A stretch of 20,466 bases of DNA from Betaproteobacteria bacterium (GTDB taxonomy: Bacteria; Pseudomonadota; Gammaproteobacteria; Burkholderiales; Burkholderiaceae). This document shows, one piece after another, positions 7,305 to 13,965 of the stretch. Within the stretch, counting starts at the first letter, position 1; every line of letters begins with the position of its first letter. The translations under genes and the position numbers were made by a program. The stretch lies in NCBI GenBank assembly GCA_013205155.1, contig JABMMT010000076.1, positions 1 to 20,466 of the forward strand, written 5' to 3'. The notes under the pieces were generated by a model. The model saw nothing but the letters and a program-made list of their open reading frames with translations. It was not told where the DNA came from and made no database searches.

Positions 7305-8738
7305 TTACTCGAGCTTGGACGAAGAACGTTGCACCGGTTGACCACTAATAAAGGCAACTGCCTGAGAAAGCATGAAGTCATTTGCACTACCTAATTCCGG
7401 TGGCTTCTTGTTCTTTTCTTTCTCTTTATCCTCAGGAGTTTTCTTCGCATTCTTTTCTTCTATGCGCTGTAACTCTTCAAGACGACGCTGCTCACGATCT
7501 TTAATCAGTTTGTCTTCGGCAGATTGCTTATTGCGTAGATGTTTTTCGCTGTCTATCTCGCGAGTAATTAATACGTCGTCTGGATCACCATCTTTATTTT
7601 GATCAACCGGTATATCGGGTTTGACACCAAATGCCTGAATCGATTTCCCACTTGGTGTGTAGTAGTAAGCGGTAGTGATTTTTAGAGCTGAATCATTTGT
7701 TAGTGGGCGAACTGTTTGTACAGAGCCCTTACCAAAGGTTGTTTTACCAATAATGGTGGCACGCTTGTAGTCTTGCAATGCTCCGGCAACAATTTCTGAT
7801 GCTGAGGCTGAGTAAGCATTGACTAAAACTACCATTGGTAGTTTCTTAAACATGGCTGGTACTCCAGCCAATGGATCCCCAGGCTCATTAAGGCGATACA
7901 TTGCTGGTGAGGCATTAAATACTTGCTTAGAATCCTGGGCCTGGCCCTTAGTGCTGACAATCACTACATCAGGAGGTAGGAAGGCTGCTGCTACACCAAC
8001 TGCGCCTTGTAAAAGGCCGCCCCCGTTGTTTCTTAAATCTAGAATGATCCCTTTTAGCTTGGGATTCTGGTTTGCAATTTCTGTCAGTTTTTTAGCAAGA
8101 TCTGGAATGGTGCGCTCTTGAAAGCTAGTAATTCTAACCCAGGCGATATCGTTATCTAAGATTTTAGTTTTAACCGATTGCACTTTAATTTCTGCGCGAG
8201 TGATGGTAATTGGAAAGCTGCGCTCTTCACTTTTACGAAATATCGTTAAGGTAATTTTGGTACCTGGTGTACCGCGCATAGTACGCACTGCTTTATCAAG
8301 TGACATGCCCCTTACCGGTTTGTCATCTAGGCGGGTGATCAGATCACCAGCTTGGAGGCCAGCACGTGCAGCTGGACTGTCTTCAATTGGATTCAGTACT
8401 TTGACAAGACCATCTTCGGAGGTAATCTCAATTCCAAGGCCTGCAAATTTTCCGGAAGTTTGTTCTCGCATTTCCGAAAAATCTTTTTTATCCAAGTAGG
8501 TAGAATGAGGATCTAGGCTACTCACCATGCCTTTAACGGCATCTGTTAGTAACTGCTTATCTTCGATAGGCTCTACGTACTCACGTTTGATTTGAGCAAA
8601 GACATTAGATAAGGTGCGAAGCTCATCTAATGGAAGTACGGTCCCTTGTTGAGCGCTAGCTGAAAATTGAATAGTGGCAGCGACCCCAGCAATTAAGCCG
8701 ACTGAAATGAGAGCAAAGTTTTTGAGAAATTGACGCAT
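7305..8738 (-). CDS. ctpA: Carboxyl-terminal processing protease (S41 family)
   Basis: A periplasmic serine protease of the CtpA/Prc type, which trims or degrades proteins from the C-terminal end; 477 residues. There is an N-terminal hydrophobic export segment (about 8-26, ending SASAQQ). A PDZ domain follows at about 95-180 (KFAGLGIEI, then SPAARAGLQAGDLI at 121-134). The S41 catalytic domain has LRNNGGG (235-241), nucleophile Ser312 in NAYSASASEIVAGALQDY, and general-base Lys337 in GKTTFGKGSVQT; their 25-residue spacing is the same as in E. coli Prc. After the protease domain comes a very charged Lys/Glu-rich segment (about 400-450), probably helical or disordered. It starts 14 bases after gpmA and is probably in the same transcript. 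Confidence 0.95.
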   Translation of the reverse strand: MRQFLKNFALISVGLIAGVAATIQFSASAQQGTVLPLDELRTLSNVFAQIKREYVEPIEDKQLLTDAVKGMVSSLDPHSTYLDKKDFSEMREQTSGKFAGLGIEITSEDGLVKVLNPIEDSPAARAGLQAGDLITRLDDKPVRGMSLDKAVRTMRGTPGTKITLTIFRKSEERSFPITITRAEIKVQSVKTKILDNDIAWVRITSFQERTIPDLAKKLTEIANQNPKLKGIILDLRNNGGGLLQGAVGVAAAFLPPDVVIVSTKGQAQDSKQVFNASPAMYRLNEPGDPLAGVPAMFKKLPMVVLVNAYSASASEIVAGALQDYKRATIIGKTTFGKGSVQTVRPLTNDSALKITTAYYYTPSGKSIQAFGVKPDIPVDQNKDGDPDDVLITREIDSEKHLRNKQSAEDKLIKDREQRRLEELQRIEEKNAKKTPEDKEKEKNKKPPELGSANDFMLSQAVAFISGQPVQRSSSKLE

Positions 8739-8752
8739 AGATGCTTTTTGTC

Positions 8753-9442
8753 CTAGTCCAAATAAAAATGTTGAATGGGTTTAAGGTTGTCATCCAACTC
8801 ATAAACCAGTGGTACGCCGTTCGGTATATTAACTTCCATAATGGCTTCATTAGACATTTGATCCAAATACTTAATTAAGGAACGAATGCTATTGCCATGT
8901 GCTACTAAGAGTACACGTTTATTTGCTTTTAGGGCTGGCGCAATGGATTCATTCCATAACGGTAGAACGCGTTCCACATTGTCTTTGAGACACTCACCCA
9001 GAGGAATATCCGTAGAGCTCAGCTTGGAGTAGCGAGGATCTTTTTGGGGGTTACGCTCATCATGAATCTCTAAAAGTGGGGGGCGTATATCATATGAACG
9101 ACGCCAGATATGCACCTGCTGATCTCCATACTTAGCAGCTGTCTCAGCTTTATTGAGCCCTGTTAAGGCGCCGTAATGTCGCTCATTTAATCTCCAGCTA
9201 TGAACGACTGGAAGCCACATCAGATTCATGGCGTCTTGAACGTGCCAAAGTGTACGAATGGCTCGCCTTAGAACCGAGGTATAGGCTACATCGAACTCAT
9301 ACCCCCCTTTTTTAAGGCTTTCTCCTGCAATGACGGCCTGATCCCTACCCTTGGGGGTTAAGTCAACGTCCGCCCAGCCAGTGAAGCGGTTTTCCAGGTT
9401 CCAGGAAGATTCACCATGACGAATAAGAACAAGTTGTTTCAT
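8753..9442 (-). CDS. gpmA: 2,3-bisphosphoglycerate-dependent phosphoglycerate mutase
   Basis: Interconverts 3- and 2-phosphoglycerate in glycolysis and gluconeogenesis through a phospho-histidine; cytoplasmic. It has 229 residues, the usual length of dPGM. The phospho-accepting His9 is in LIRHGES, Glu87 in LNERHYGALTG, and the second catalytic His182 in VAHGNSIRSL. It is the first gene of the leftward gpmA-ctpA-thiF group and diverges from the yibN-like gene, with 19 bases between the two start codons. The ATG is preceded at six bases by TAGAAT on its own strand and has no Shine-Dalgarno sequence, so a leaderless start is likely. In E. coli the neighbour at this place beside yibN is the unrelated cofactor-independent mutase gene. 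Confidence 0.97.
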   Translation of the reverse strand: MKQLVLIRHGESSWNLENRFTGWADVDLTPKGRDQAVIAGESLKKGGYEFDVAYTSVLRRAIRTLWHVQDAMNLMWLPVVHSWRLNERHYGALTGLNKAETAAKYGDQQVHIWRRSYDIRPPLLEIHDERNPQKDPRYSKLSSTDIPLGECLKDNVERVLPLWNESIAPALKANKRVLLVAHGNSIRSLIKYLDQMSNEAIMEVNIPNGVPLVYELDDNLKPIQHFYLD

Positions 9443-9448
9443 AGAGCC

Positions 9449-9458
9449 ATTCTATAAT
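9449..9458. promoter_or_regulatory. Overlapping divergent -10 elements for gpmA and the rhodanese operon
   Basis: Two -10 hexamers overlap in the 19-base gap. TATAAT (9453-9458, +), a perfect match, ends six bases before the rhodanese ATG at 9465. TAGAAT on the minus strand (9449-9454) ends six bases before the gpmA ATG at 9442. Both would give transcripts that begin at the start codon. The -35 regions would lie inside the opposite gene and neither is a good match. Confidence 0.5.
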
Positions 9459-9461
9459 CTG

Positions 9462-9878
9462 ATGATGAACTTTCTCACGCAAATTGATAATTTAGCGCTA
9501 ATTGCCCTTTTAGTGGTTTCGGGCACTGCACTTTTCCTACCCACATTATCTACGCTTATTGGCGGAAAAGGCTTGTCGCCTACCGAAGCCACTATTTGGA
9601 TTAATCGACGTAAGGCAGCCGTCTTAGACTTACGTCCTTTAGACGCTTATAAAGCGGGCCATTTGCCTGGTGCAAAACACATCGATGCCGCTGGGTTTTC
9701 AGCGAGTGTTGAAAAGTTAAAGTTAGACCGTAAAAACCCAGTGGTATTGGTTTGCGAAACGGGTACTCTTTCTCGTAAATCTGCAACTGAAATGCAAAAG
9801 TTAGGTTTTGCAGAGGTAGCCGCGCTCGATGGCGGCGTTCAGGCTTGGAAAGAATCGGCCCTGCCATTAATCAAGTAG
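9462..9878 (+). CDS. yibN: Membrane-anchored rhodanese-like protein (YibN type)
   Basis: A 138-residue single-domain rhodanese with an N-terminal membrane anchor (about residues 10-33) and the sulfurtransferase domain behind it. AVLDLRPLDAYKAGHLPGAKHI (53-74) is the N-terminal rhodanese signature. Cys98 in VVLVCETGTLSRKSA is the predicted sulfur-carrying cysteine, and LDGGVQAWKESALPL is the family's usual end. The substrate is unknown. Two adjacent ATGs are possible (9462 and 9465); 9465 fits the TATAAT six bases upstream and would be leaderless, while 9462 is the longest reading. The gene order with grxC, secB and gpsA is the same as in E. coli yibN-grxC-secB-gpsA, which supports the name. 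grxC begins eight bases after its stop. Confidence 0.9.
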   Translation: MMNFLTQIDNLALIALLVVSGTALFLPTLSTLIGGKGLSPTEATIWINRRKAAVLDLRPLDAYKAGHLPGAKHIDAAGFSASVEKLKLDRKNPVVLVCETGTLSRKSATEMQKLGFAEVAALDGGVQAWKESALPLIK

Positions 9879-9886
9879 GAGAAGTA

Positions 9887-10141
9887 ATGCCTCAAGTAAC
9901 AATGTATAGCACGCAGGTTTGCCCATATTGCGTGATGGCAGAAAAGCTATTACTCAAAAAAGGCGTATCTAATTTAGAAAAAATCTTAATTGATCGCGAC
10001 CCAGTACAACGCGAATTGATGATGACTCGTACTGGACGTCGTACTGTTCCGCAAATCTATATTGGGGAGACACACGTTGGTGGATATGACGATTTAGTGA
10101 CCTTGGATCGTGCTGGTAAGTTAGATCCTTTGCTGATGTAA
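9887..10141 (+). CDS. grxC: Glutaredoxin 3
   Basis: A small glutathione-dependent disulfide reductase of 84 residues, cytoplasmic. The CPYC active site is at residues 12-15, TVP with the cis-proline near residue 53, and the glutathione-binding GGYDDL near 64-69. The ATG at 9887 is chosen because GTAGGAGAAGTA precedes it with a good Shine-Dalgarno sequence; an upstream in-frame ATG at 9845 lies inside yibN. It is the second gene of the yibN-grxC-secB-gpsA operon. The glutathione it uses is made by the gshA and gshB products encoded earlier in the window. Confidence 0.96.
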   Translation: MPQVTMYSTQVCPYCVMAEKLLLKKGVSNLEKILIDRDPVQRELMMTRTGRRTVPQIYIGETHVGGYDDLVTLDRAGKLDPLLM

Positions 10142-10173
10142 TGTTTTAATACTTAAAGAAAAGAAAGTTTTCG

Positions 10174-10677
10174 ATGACTGAACAATCTTCTGCACCTCAA
10201 GATGGAATCAATGGCTCAAATGAGCCAGGGTTTCGGATTCAGAGGATTTATCTGAAGGACCTATCTTTGGAGCAGCCTAATGCGCCACAGATTCTGATGG
10301 TTGCTTCTGAGCCTCAAATACAGGTGGAGATTGATATTGCGGTGACGCCATTAAGCGAGGGTATTTTCGAGGTGTCATTAAGTTCTACTATCACTGCAAA
10401 AGTAGATGCCAAGGTTTTATTCTTAATAGAAGCTAAGCAAGCCGGTATTTTTGAATTCAGCAACATTCCTGTTGAGCAAATTGATCCGATGTTGGGAATT
10501 GCTTGCCCAACGATTTTGTACCCTTATCTTCGTTCTAATATAGCCGACATGATTAGTCGTGCAGGCTTTCAACCGATTCATTTGAACGAGATTAATTTCC
10601 ACGGCATGTATGAGCATCGAATGATGCAAGCTCAACAAGCAGCTGCTGAGGAAAGTAAGGGAACTCTTACTAACTAA
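10174..10677 (+). CDS. secB: Protein-export chaperone SecB
   Basis: A tetrameric cytoplasmic chaperone that holds preproteins unfolded and hands them to SecA. It has 167 residues. Family features seen are FRIQRIYLKDLSLEQPNAP (21-39), which starts the conserved core, the alternating strand VEIDIAVTPLSEGIFEVSLS, and the C-terminal LYPYLRSNIADMISRAGFQP (115-134) with NEINFHGMYEHR. The N-terminus is a short unstructured Ser/Gly/Gln segment. The ATG at 10174 follows AAGAAAG. There is a 32-base gap to grxC and a 23-base gap to gpsA, consistent with one operon. Confidence 0.97.
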   Translation: MTEQSSAPQDGINGSNEPGFRIQRIYLKDLSLEQPNAPQILMVASEPQIQVEIDIAVTPLSEGIFEVSLSSTITAKVDAKVLFLIEAKQAGIFEFSNIPVEQIDPMLGIACPTILYPYLRSNIADMISRAGFQPIHLNEINFHGMYEHRMMQAQQAAAEESKGTLTN

Positions 10678-10700
10678 AGCTCAGGAGAGGCCCACAGATC

Positions 10701-11723
10701 ATGAAGGTGACGCTGCTTGGTGCTGGGGCTTGGGGAACCGCGATGGCTGCTCAAGCGGCCCATCATCTGCAACAGGATGATGTCTGCTTATGGTCTCGTA
10801 ACGCTTCTCAGATAGCGCGGATGCAAGAGCGTAGAGAGAATATTCCTTACTTGCCTGGTATTACCTTGCCTCGGGGCTTGAAATTAGAGGACGTTTTTTC
10901 TAAGACTATTAAAAGATTATCAAAAAATGATTTATTAGTAGTGGCAACACCGATGTCTGGTCTTTCAGAAACGATTGCACTGGCCCTAAAAGAAGCAGAA
11001 CACCCTCTCAATATTATTTGGTTGTGTAAAGGCTTGGAACCTCAAACTTCTTTTTTGCCACACCAAGTTGTAGAGCGTGAAAATAAATTACACAGCCACG
11101 GTTTAAATCATTCCTTTGGTGTCCTATCTGGACCTAGCTTTGCTCGCGAAGTAGCATCCGGAATGCCTTGCGCATTAACTGTTGCCAGTACCTCAAATGA
11201 TCTGTGCGCTATTGTTCAAATGGCTTTTCATCACGGTAATATGCGCATCTATTCCAGTGATGATTTGATTGGTGTTGAATTAGGCGGTGCCGTAAAGAAT
11301 GTGCTGGCTATTGCAGCAGGTATCGGGGATGGTTTGCACTTAGGTTTGAATGCACGTGCTGCAGTGTTGACGCGCGGTCTGGCAGAGATGAGGCGTTTAG
11401 TAAAAGCAGCTGGTGGTAGATCAGAAACCTGTATGGGTTTAACGGGTGTAGGCGATTTAATTTTGACTGCGACGGGCGATTTGTCGCGTAATCGACGTGT
11501 AGGTCTTGAACTAGCTGCTGGCAAGCCACTGCCTGAGATATTAAGTAGTCTAGGTCATGTGGCTGAAGGGGTGCTATGCGCATCAGCCATTGGCGAATTA
11601 GCAAAGCGCTTAAAGGTTGAAATGCCCATTACTGAAATGATGGGCGAAGTATTATCTGGCAAGTTGGCAGCACAAGATGCCATAAGAAAACTGATGGGCC
11701 GTGATCCCAAAATAGAAGCCTAG
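10701..11723 (+). CDS. gpsA: Glycerol-3-phosphate dehydrogenase [NAD(P)+]
   Basis: Reduces dihydroxyacetone phosphate to sn-glycerol 3-phosphate, the backbone for phospholipid synthesis; cytoplasmic. It has 340 residues. The Rossmann loop is LLGAGAWGTAMA (5-16). Lys110 lies in CKGLEP, VLSGPSFAREVA is at 141-152, and the catalytic Lys199 is in ELGGAVKNVLAIAAGI. The start follows a strong Shine-Dalgarno sequence (CTCAGGAGAGG). It is the last gene of the yibN-grxC-secB-gpsA operon and ends two bases from the convergent trmL gene. In E. coli cysE and trmL follow gpsA; here cysE is absent and trmL is on the opposite strand. Confidence 0.97.
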   Translation: MKVTLLGAGAWGTAMAAQAAHHLQQDDVCLWSRNASQIARMQERRENIPYLPGITLPRGLKLEDVFSKTIKRLSKNDLLVVATPMSGLSETIALALKEAEHPLNIIWLCKGLEPQTSFLPHQVVERENKLHSHGLNHSFGVLSGPSFAREVASGMPCALTVASTSNDLCAIVQMAFHHGNMRIYSSDDLIGVELGGAVKNVLAIAAGIGDGLHLGLNARAAVLTRGLAEMRRLVKAAGGRSETCMGLTGVGDLILTATGDLSRNRRVGLELAAGKPLPEILSSLGHVAEGVLCASAIGELAKRLKVEMPITEMMGEVLSGKLAAQDAIRKLMGRDPKIEA

Positions 11724-11725
11724 GG

Positions 11726-12196
11726 TTATTTACCGCCTGTTAGGCCATTTTGACGCCAGGCCTCGTAGACCACAATCGCAACGGTATTGGATAGATTAAG
11801 ACTGCGAGAACTATCTTGCATCGCTAAGCGCATTTGATTAGGAATGGGGATTGAGTTTCTTACTTCATCAGTGATACCTTTAGTCTCTGACCCAAAAATA
11901 AAATAATCATTAGGTGCATATTGACCTTCATGAAATTTTCTGCTGCCCTTGGTGGTTAAAGCAAAAAGATGTTGTGGGCTTGGCTTTTCATCTTTTAAAA
12001 AATTTGCCCAACTGGAATGCACTTTCACCTTTGCAAATTCATGATAGTCCAGCCCTGCTCTACGCAATTTAGCATCTTCCATTGGAAAACCTAAAGGTTC
12101 AATGAGGTGTAATTTAGCCCCCGTATTGGCACATAGGCGAATAATATTTCCCGTATTGGGTGGTATCTCAGGTTCGAATAAAACGATGTTAAACAT
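11726..12196 (-). CDS. trmL: tRNA (cytidine/uridine-34-2'-O)-methyltransferase TrmL
   Basis: A SPOUT-family methyltransferase that 2'-O-methylates the wobble base of tRNA-Leu isoacceptors. It has 156 residues; E. coli TrmL has 157. It opens MFNIVLFEPEIPPNTGNIIRLCAN, with the N34 region typical of the family. The knot that binds SAM is seen as IFGSETKGI (near 99-107), IPIPNQ (about 116-121) and SLNLSNTVAIVVYEAWRQ (about 130-147). The ATG at 12196 is used; the frame is open to a TTG at 12250, but that would overlap comF and adds residues outside the family. It lies 14 bases downstream of comF on the same strand, so they are probably co-transcribed. Confidence 0.94.
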   Translation of the reverse strand: MFNIVLFEPEIPPNTGNIIRLCANTGAKLHLIEPLGFPMEDAKLRRAGLDYHEFAKVKVHSSWANFLKDEKPSPQHLFALTTKGSRKFHEGQYAPNDYFIFGSETKGITDEVRNSIPIPNQMRLAMQDSSRSLNLSNTVAIVVYEAWRQNGLTGGK

Positions 12197-12210
12197 GCTG
12201 CGCTCTTTGA

Positions 12211-12960
12211 TTATCTGAAGGATGTTTTGCTTGTTCGCAGTAATACCCAATTGGTTACACGCGAAACTCCATTGTCCTTCAGAATGCGTGCAATTTCATC
12301 TAAGGTAGCACCACTAGTCATCACATCATCAAAAACAATGACAGATTTATTTTCTAAAAGTGCAAGTGCATCCTTTTCAAGGTAAAAAGCCCCACGAATA
12401 TTAGATTGCCTTATGGTTAGTGAGCTTCCTGCTTGCGGTTTCTGATGGTGCCGTCGTTTCAGGATGTAAGGCATTTTGTGTATGGAGTCCTTGCACTTAA
12501 TGCGTCTTGCCAGCTCCCAGCTCTGATTAAATCCTCGCAGCCGGAGTTTCTCGGCGCTCAGCGGAACAGGTAACAAGTAATCCGCTTGTAATGTATTTAA
12601 ATATTCAGGCATGACATCATTCCAGATGCTCGTGAGTCCATGCGCATAGGATAGGCGTTTTTGATACTTTAGTTGATGAAGAGCGTTTTGTAATTTGCCG
12701 TTATAAAATCCTAGACAATAGGTTTCATCAAAATAAGGCATATTTTCCAAACAAAGTTTACATTGCTGGCTAATTATCTCAGGGCTTGTGACTGGAATCC
12801 CGCATTGGTAGCAGCATTCGTAGTTACATAAAGCATCATTCATGCAAATTTTCATACAAGAGTCACAAACTCTAGCCCCTTGATACTGCTCACACACAAT
12901 ACATGCCGTCGGAAGCGCATACGAGCAAAAAGATTGAAAGATATTTTTTAGAAATTGCAT
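12211..12960 (-). CDS. comF: ComF family protein (phosphoribosyltransferase-like)
   Basis: A 249-residue ComF/GntX-type protein. The N-terminus carries paired cysteines of a zinc-binding region (Cys20/23, Cys32/35, Cys50/53, Cys67/70). The C-terminal phosphoribosyltransferase domain has VPLSAEKLRLRGFNQSWELA (132-151) and the PRPP-binding motif VIVFDDVMTSGATLDE (207-222). Homologues are needed for DNA uptake in naturally competent bacteria; the enzymatic activity is not settled. I start at the ATG at 12960 (MQFLKN), because an upstream ATG at 12996 would overlap bioC and adds a stretch unlike the family. TATACT on the minus strand ends nine bases before this ATG, so the leader would be two or three bases. 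Divergent from the bioC-like gene, 23 bases between starts. Confidence 0.9.
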   Translation of the reverse strand: MQFLKNIFQSFCSYALPTACIVCEQYQGARVCDSCMKICMNDALCNYECCYQCGIPVTSPEIISQQCKLCLENMPYFDETYCLGFYNGKLQNALHQLKYQKRLSYAHGLTSIWNDVMPEYLNTLQADYLLPVPLSAEKLRLRGFNQSWELARRIKCKDSIHKMPYILKRRHHQKPQAGSSLTIRQSNIRGAFYLEKDALALLENKSVIVFDDVMTSGATLDEIARILKDNGVSRVTNWVLLRTSKTSFR

Positions 12961-12966
12961 GGGGCG

Positions 12967-12980
12967 CTGAGTATACTCAG
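12967..12980. promoter_or_regulatory. 14-bp perfect palindrome holding back-to-back -10 elements
   Basis: CTGAGTATACTCAG is a perfect 14-bp inverted repeat lying in the 23-base gap between the comF and bioC starts. Being palindromic, it contains TATACT, a five-of-six -10 match, on both strands. On the plus strand TATACT (12972-12977) ends six bases before the bioC-like ATG at 12984. On the minus strand (12970-12975) it ends nine bases before the comF ATG. It could be a shared promoter, an operator, or both. No clear -35 hexamers are seen. Confidence 0.5.
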
Positions 12981-12983
12981 CAA

Positions 12984-13772
12984 ATGACCCAAGCAATCAG
13001 ATGGTTACAGGATGAAATTGCAGATCGCATGCTGCAAAAGTTAGATATCGTGAAGTTAGATGTAAACGCCGCATTACTAGTCCCAGCATTTCCCGGAAAG
13101 TATTTATCTACTCTTACTAAACGCTTTCCTGGTGTGCGGATTGATAGCGTTTATGAAGAGGATTTATCCGGCATAAGCTCTTTCACTTTTAAGGCATCTT
13201 TATTGCGTCGACGTGTATTCAATGGTGCGCAGAACTGCTCCTTAGAGGACTATCTCAAGTCTGGGAAGTTAACTCTCCCAGATAATTCGGTAGATTTCAT
13301 TTTTAGTGATCTTTTACTGCAGGATTTAGCAGACCCGCGCCATTTTCTTCAGGAGTGCTGGCGCGTCTTAAAAGAAGGCGGCTTGTTTAGTTTTAGTTAT
13401 TTAGGGCCTGATACCGGAAAAGAATTACGAAGCGTTGATGCGGACATATTCAAATTGAAAAACCTGTTAAGTCCATGGGATATGCACGATATGGGCGATG
13501 CTTTATTGGGCGAGCGTTTTTCAGATCCCGTAATGGATATGGAGTTCCTTAATCTGGGCTATGAATCAGACGTCCTTTTACTAGCAGATGCAGGAGCACT
13601 AAAGTTAATTGAAAGCGCTCCAACAAAAACGCTTGAAAAGGGTCTTTTGCCTCAAAAACTGACTTTAGAGGTGGTCTATGGGCACACCTGGGCGATTGGA
13701 AAGCAGTTCGCTAGGGTACAGGACAAGGTTGCCTATATTGATGTTAATCAAATTGGACGCAAGTCTAGATGA
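12984..13772 (+). CDS. BioC-like malonyl-ACP O-methyltransferase family protein, degenerate motif I
   Basis: A 262-residue class I methyltransferase-fold protein most like BioC, which methylates malonyl-ACP so that fatty acid enzymes can build the pimelate chain of biotin. BioC-like features are LTLPDNSVDFIFSDLLLQ (96-113), the RVLKEGGLFSFSYLGPDTGKELR run (127-149, cf. the BioC GPDT-KEL motif), MHDMGDALL (168-176) with DPVMDMEF, and VYGHTWAIG near the end. The SAM-binding glycine loop usually written DLGCGTG is not recognisable: the matching region reads NAALLVPAFPGKY (28-40). So SAM binding is uncertain. The ATG at 12984 is used; a longer frame to 12903 overlaps comF. comF stands divergently beside it. 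I leave the symbol blank because function is not secure. Confidence 0.75.
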   Translation: MTQAIRWLQDEIADRMLQKLDIVKLDVNAALLVPAFPGKYLSTLTKRFPGVRIDSVYEEDLSGISSFTFKASLLRRRVFNGAQNCSLEDYLKSGKLTLPDNSVDFIFSDLLLQDLADPRHFLQECWRVLKEGGLFSFSYLGPDTGKELRSVDADIFKLKNLLSPWDMHDMGDALLGERFSDPVMDMEFLNLGYESDVLLLADAGALKLIESAPTKTLEKGLLPQKLTLEVVYGHTWAIGKQFARVQDKVAYIDVNQIGRKSR

Positions 13773-13864
13773 GATTCTGCCTTAGTGTAAGTGTTTACTA
13801 TCATTTTAACCTTTGCCAAGATTGAATGAGGCTAGATTCATGTGGTGTGTTCTTGAACCCAATT

Positions 13865-13882
13865 AACCCTATAATTAGGGTT
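13865..13882 (+). promoter_or_regulatory. Candidate coxB promoter: TATAAT inside an inverted repeat
   Basis: A perfect TATAAT (13870-13875) lies inside the inverted repeat AACCCTA (13865-13871), TAAT, TAGGGTT (13876-13882). A second AACCC at 13856-13860 gives a direct repeat. A start near 13882 would leave a leader of about 84 bases before the coxB ATG. No good -35 is seen at the right distance. The repeat could bind a regulator over the -10. The rest of the 193-base gap (13773-13965) shows only two weak 5-bp hairpins. Confidence 0.5.
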
Positions 13883-13965
13883 GTTGGTATTGGTTTCACA
13901 CTGCATTTTGAGCATTTAGGTAGTGTTTTTTGCTACCCGGCTCGCCACATTAAACAGAGAATAAG

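Noticed and set aside
7819..8121. Plus-strand open frame over ctpA
   Set aside because: Shadow of the ctpA coding frame; composition and lack of ribosome site do not support a gene.
9845..9886. Upstream ATG for grxC
   Set aside because: It lies inside yibN; the ATG at 9887 has a strong Shine-Dalgarno sequence and gives the usual glutaredoxin start.
11742..11763. AGGCC / GGCCT hairpin near the end of trmL
   Set aside because: Lies inside trmL, has a 12-base loop and no T tract on either side, so not called as a terminator for gpsA or trmL.
12197..12250. TTG-started extension of TrmL
   Set aside because: It overlaps comF and adds 18 residues to a protein that is already of normal length from the ATG at 12196.
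12903..12983. Longer bioC-like start upstream
   Set aside because: It overlaps the start of comF on the other strand; the ATG at 12984 matches the family start and the TATACT position.
12961..12996. Longer comF start
   Set aside because: The added 12 residues would overlap bioC and are unlike ComF; MQFLKN at 12960 is better.
13823..13840. TGAAT / ATTCA hairpin after bioC
   Set aside because: Five AT-rich pairs with no T tract; not a credible terminator.
13919..13937. GGTAG / CTACC hairpin in the coxB leader
   Set aside because: Only five pairs and a 9-base loop; too weak to call a riboswitch or attenuator.
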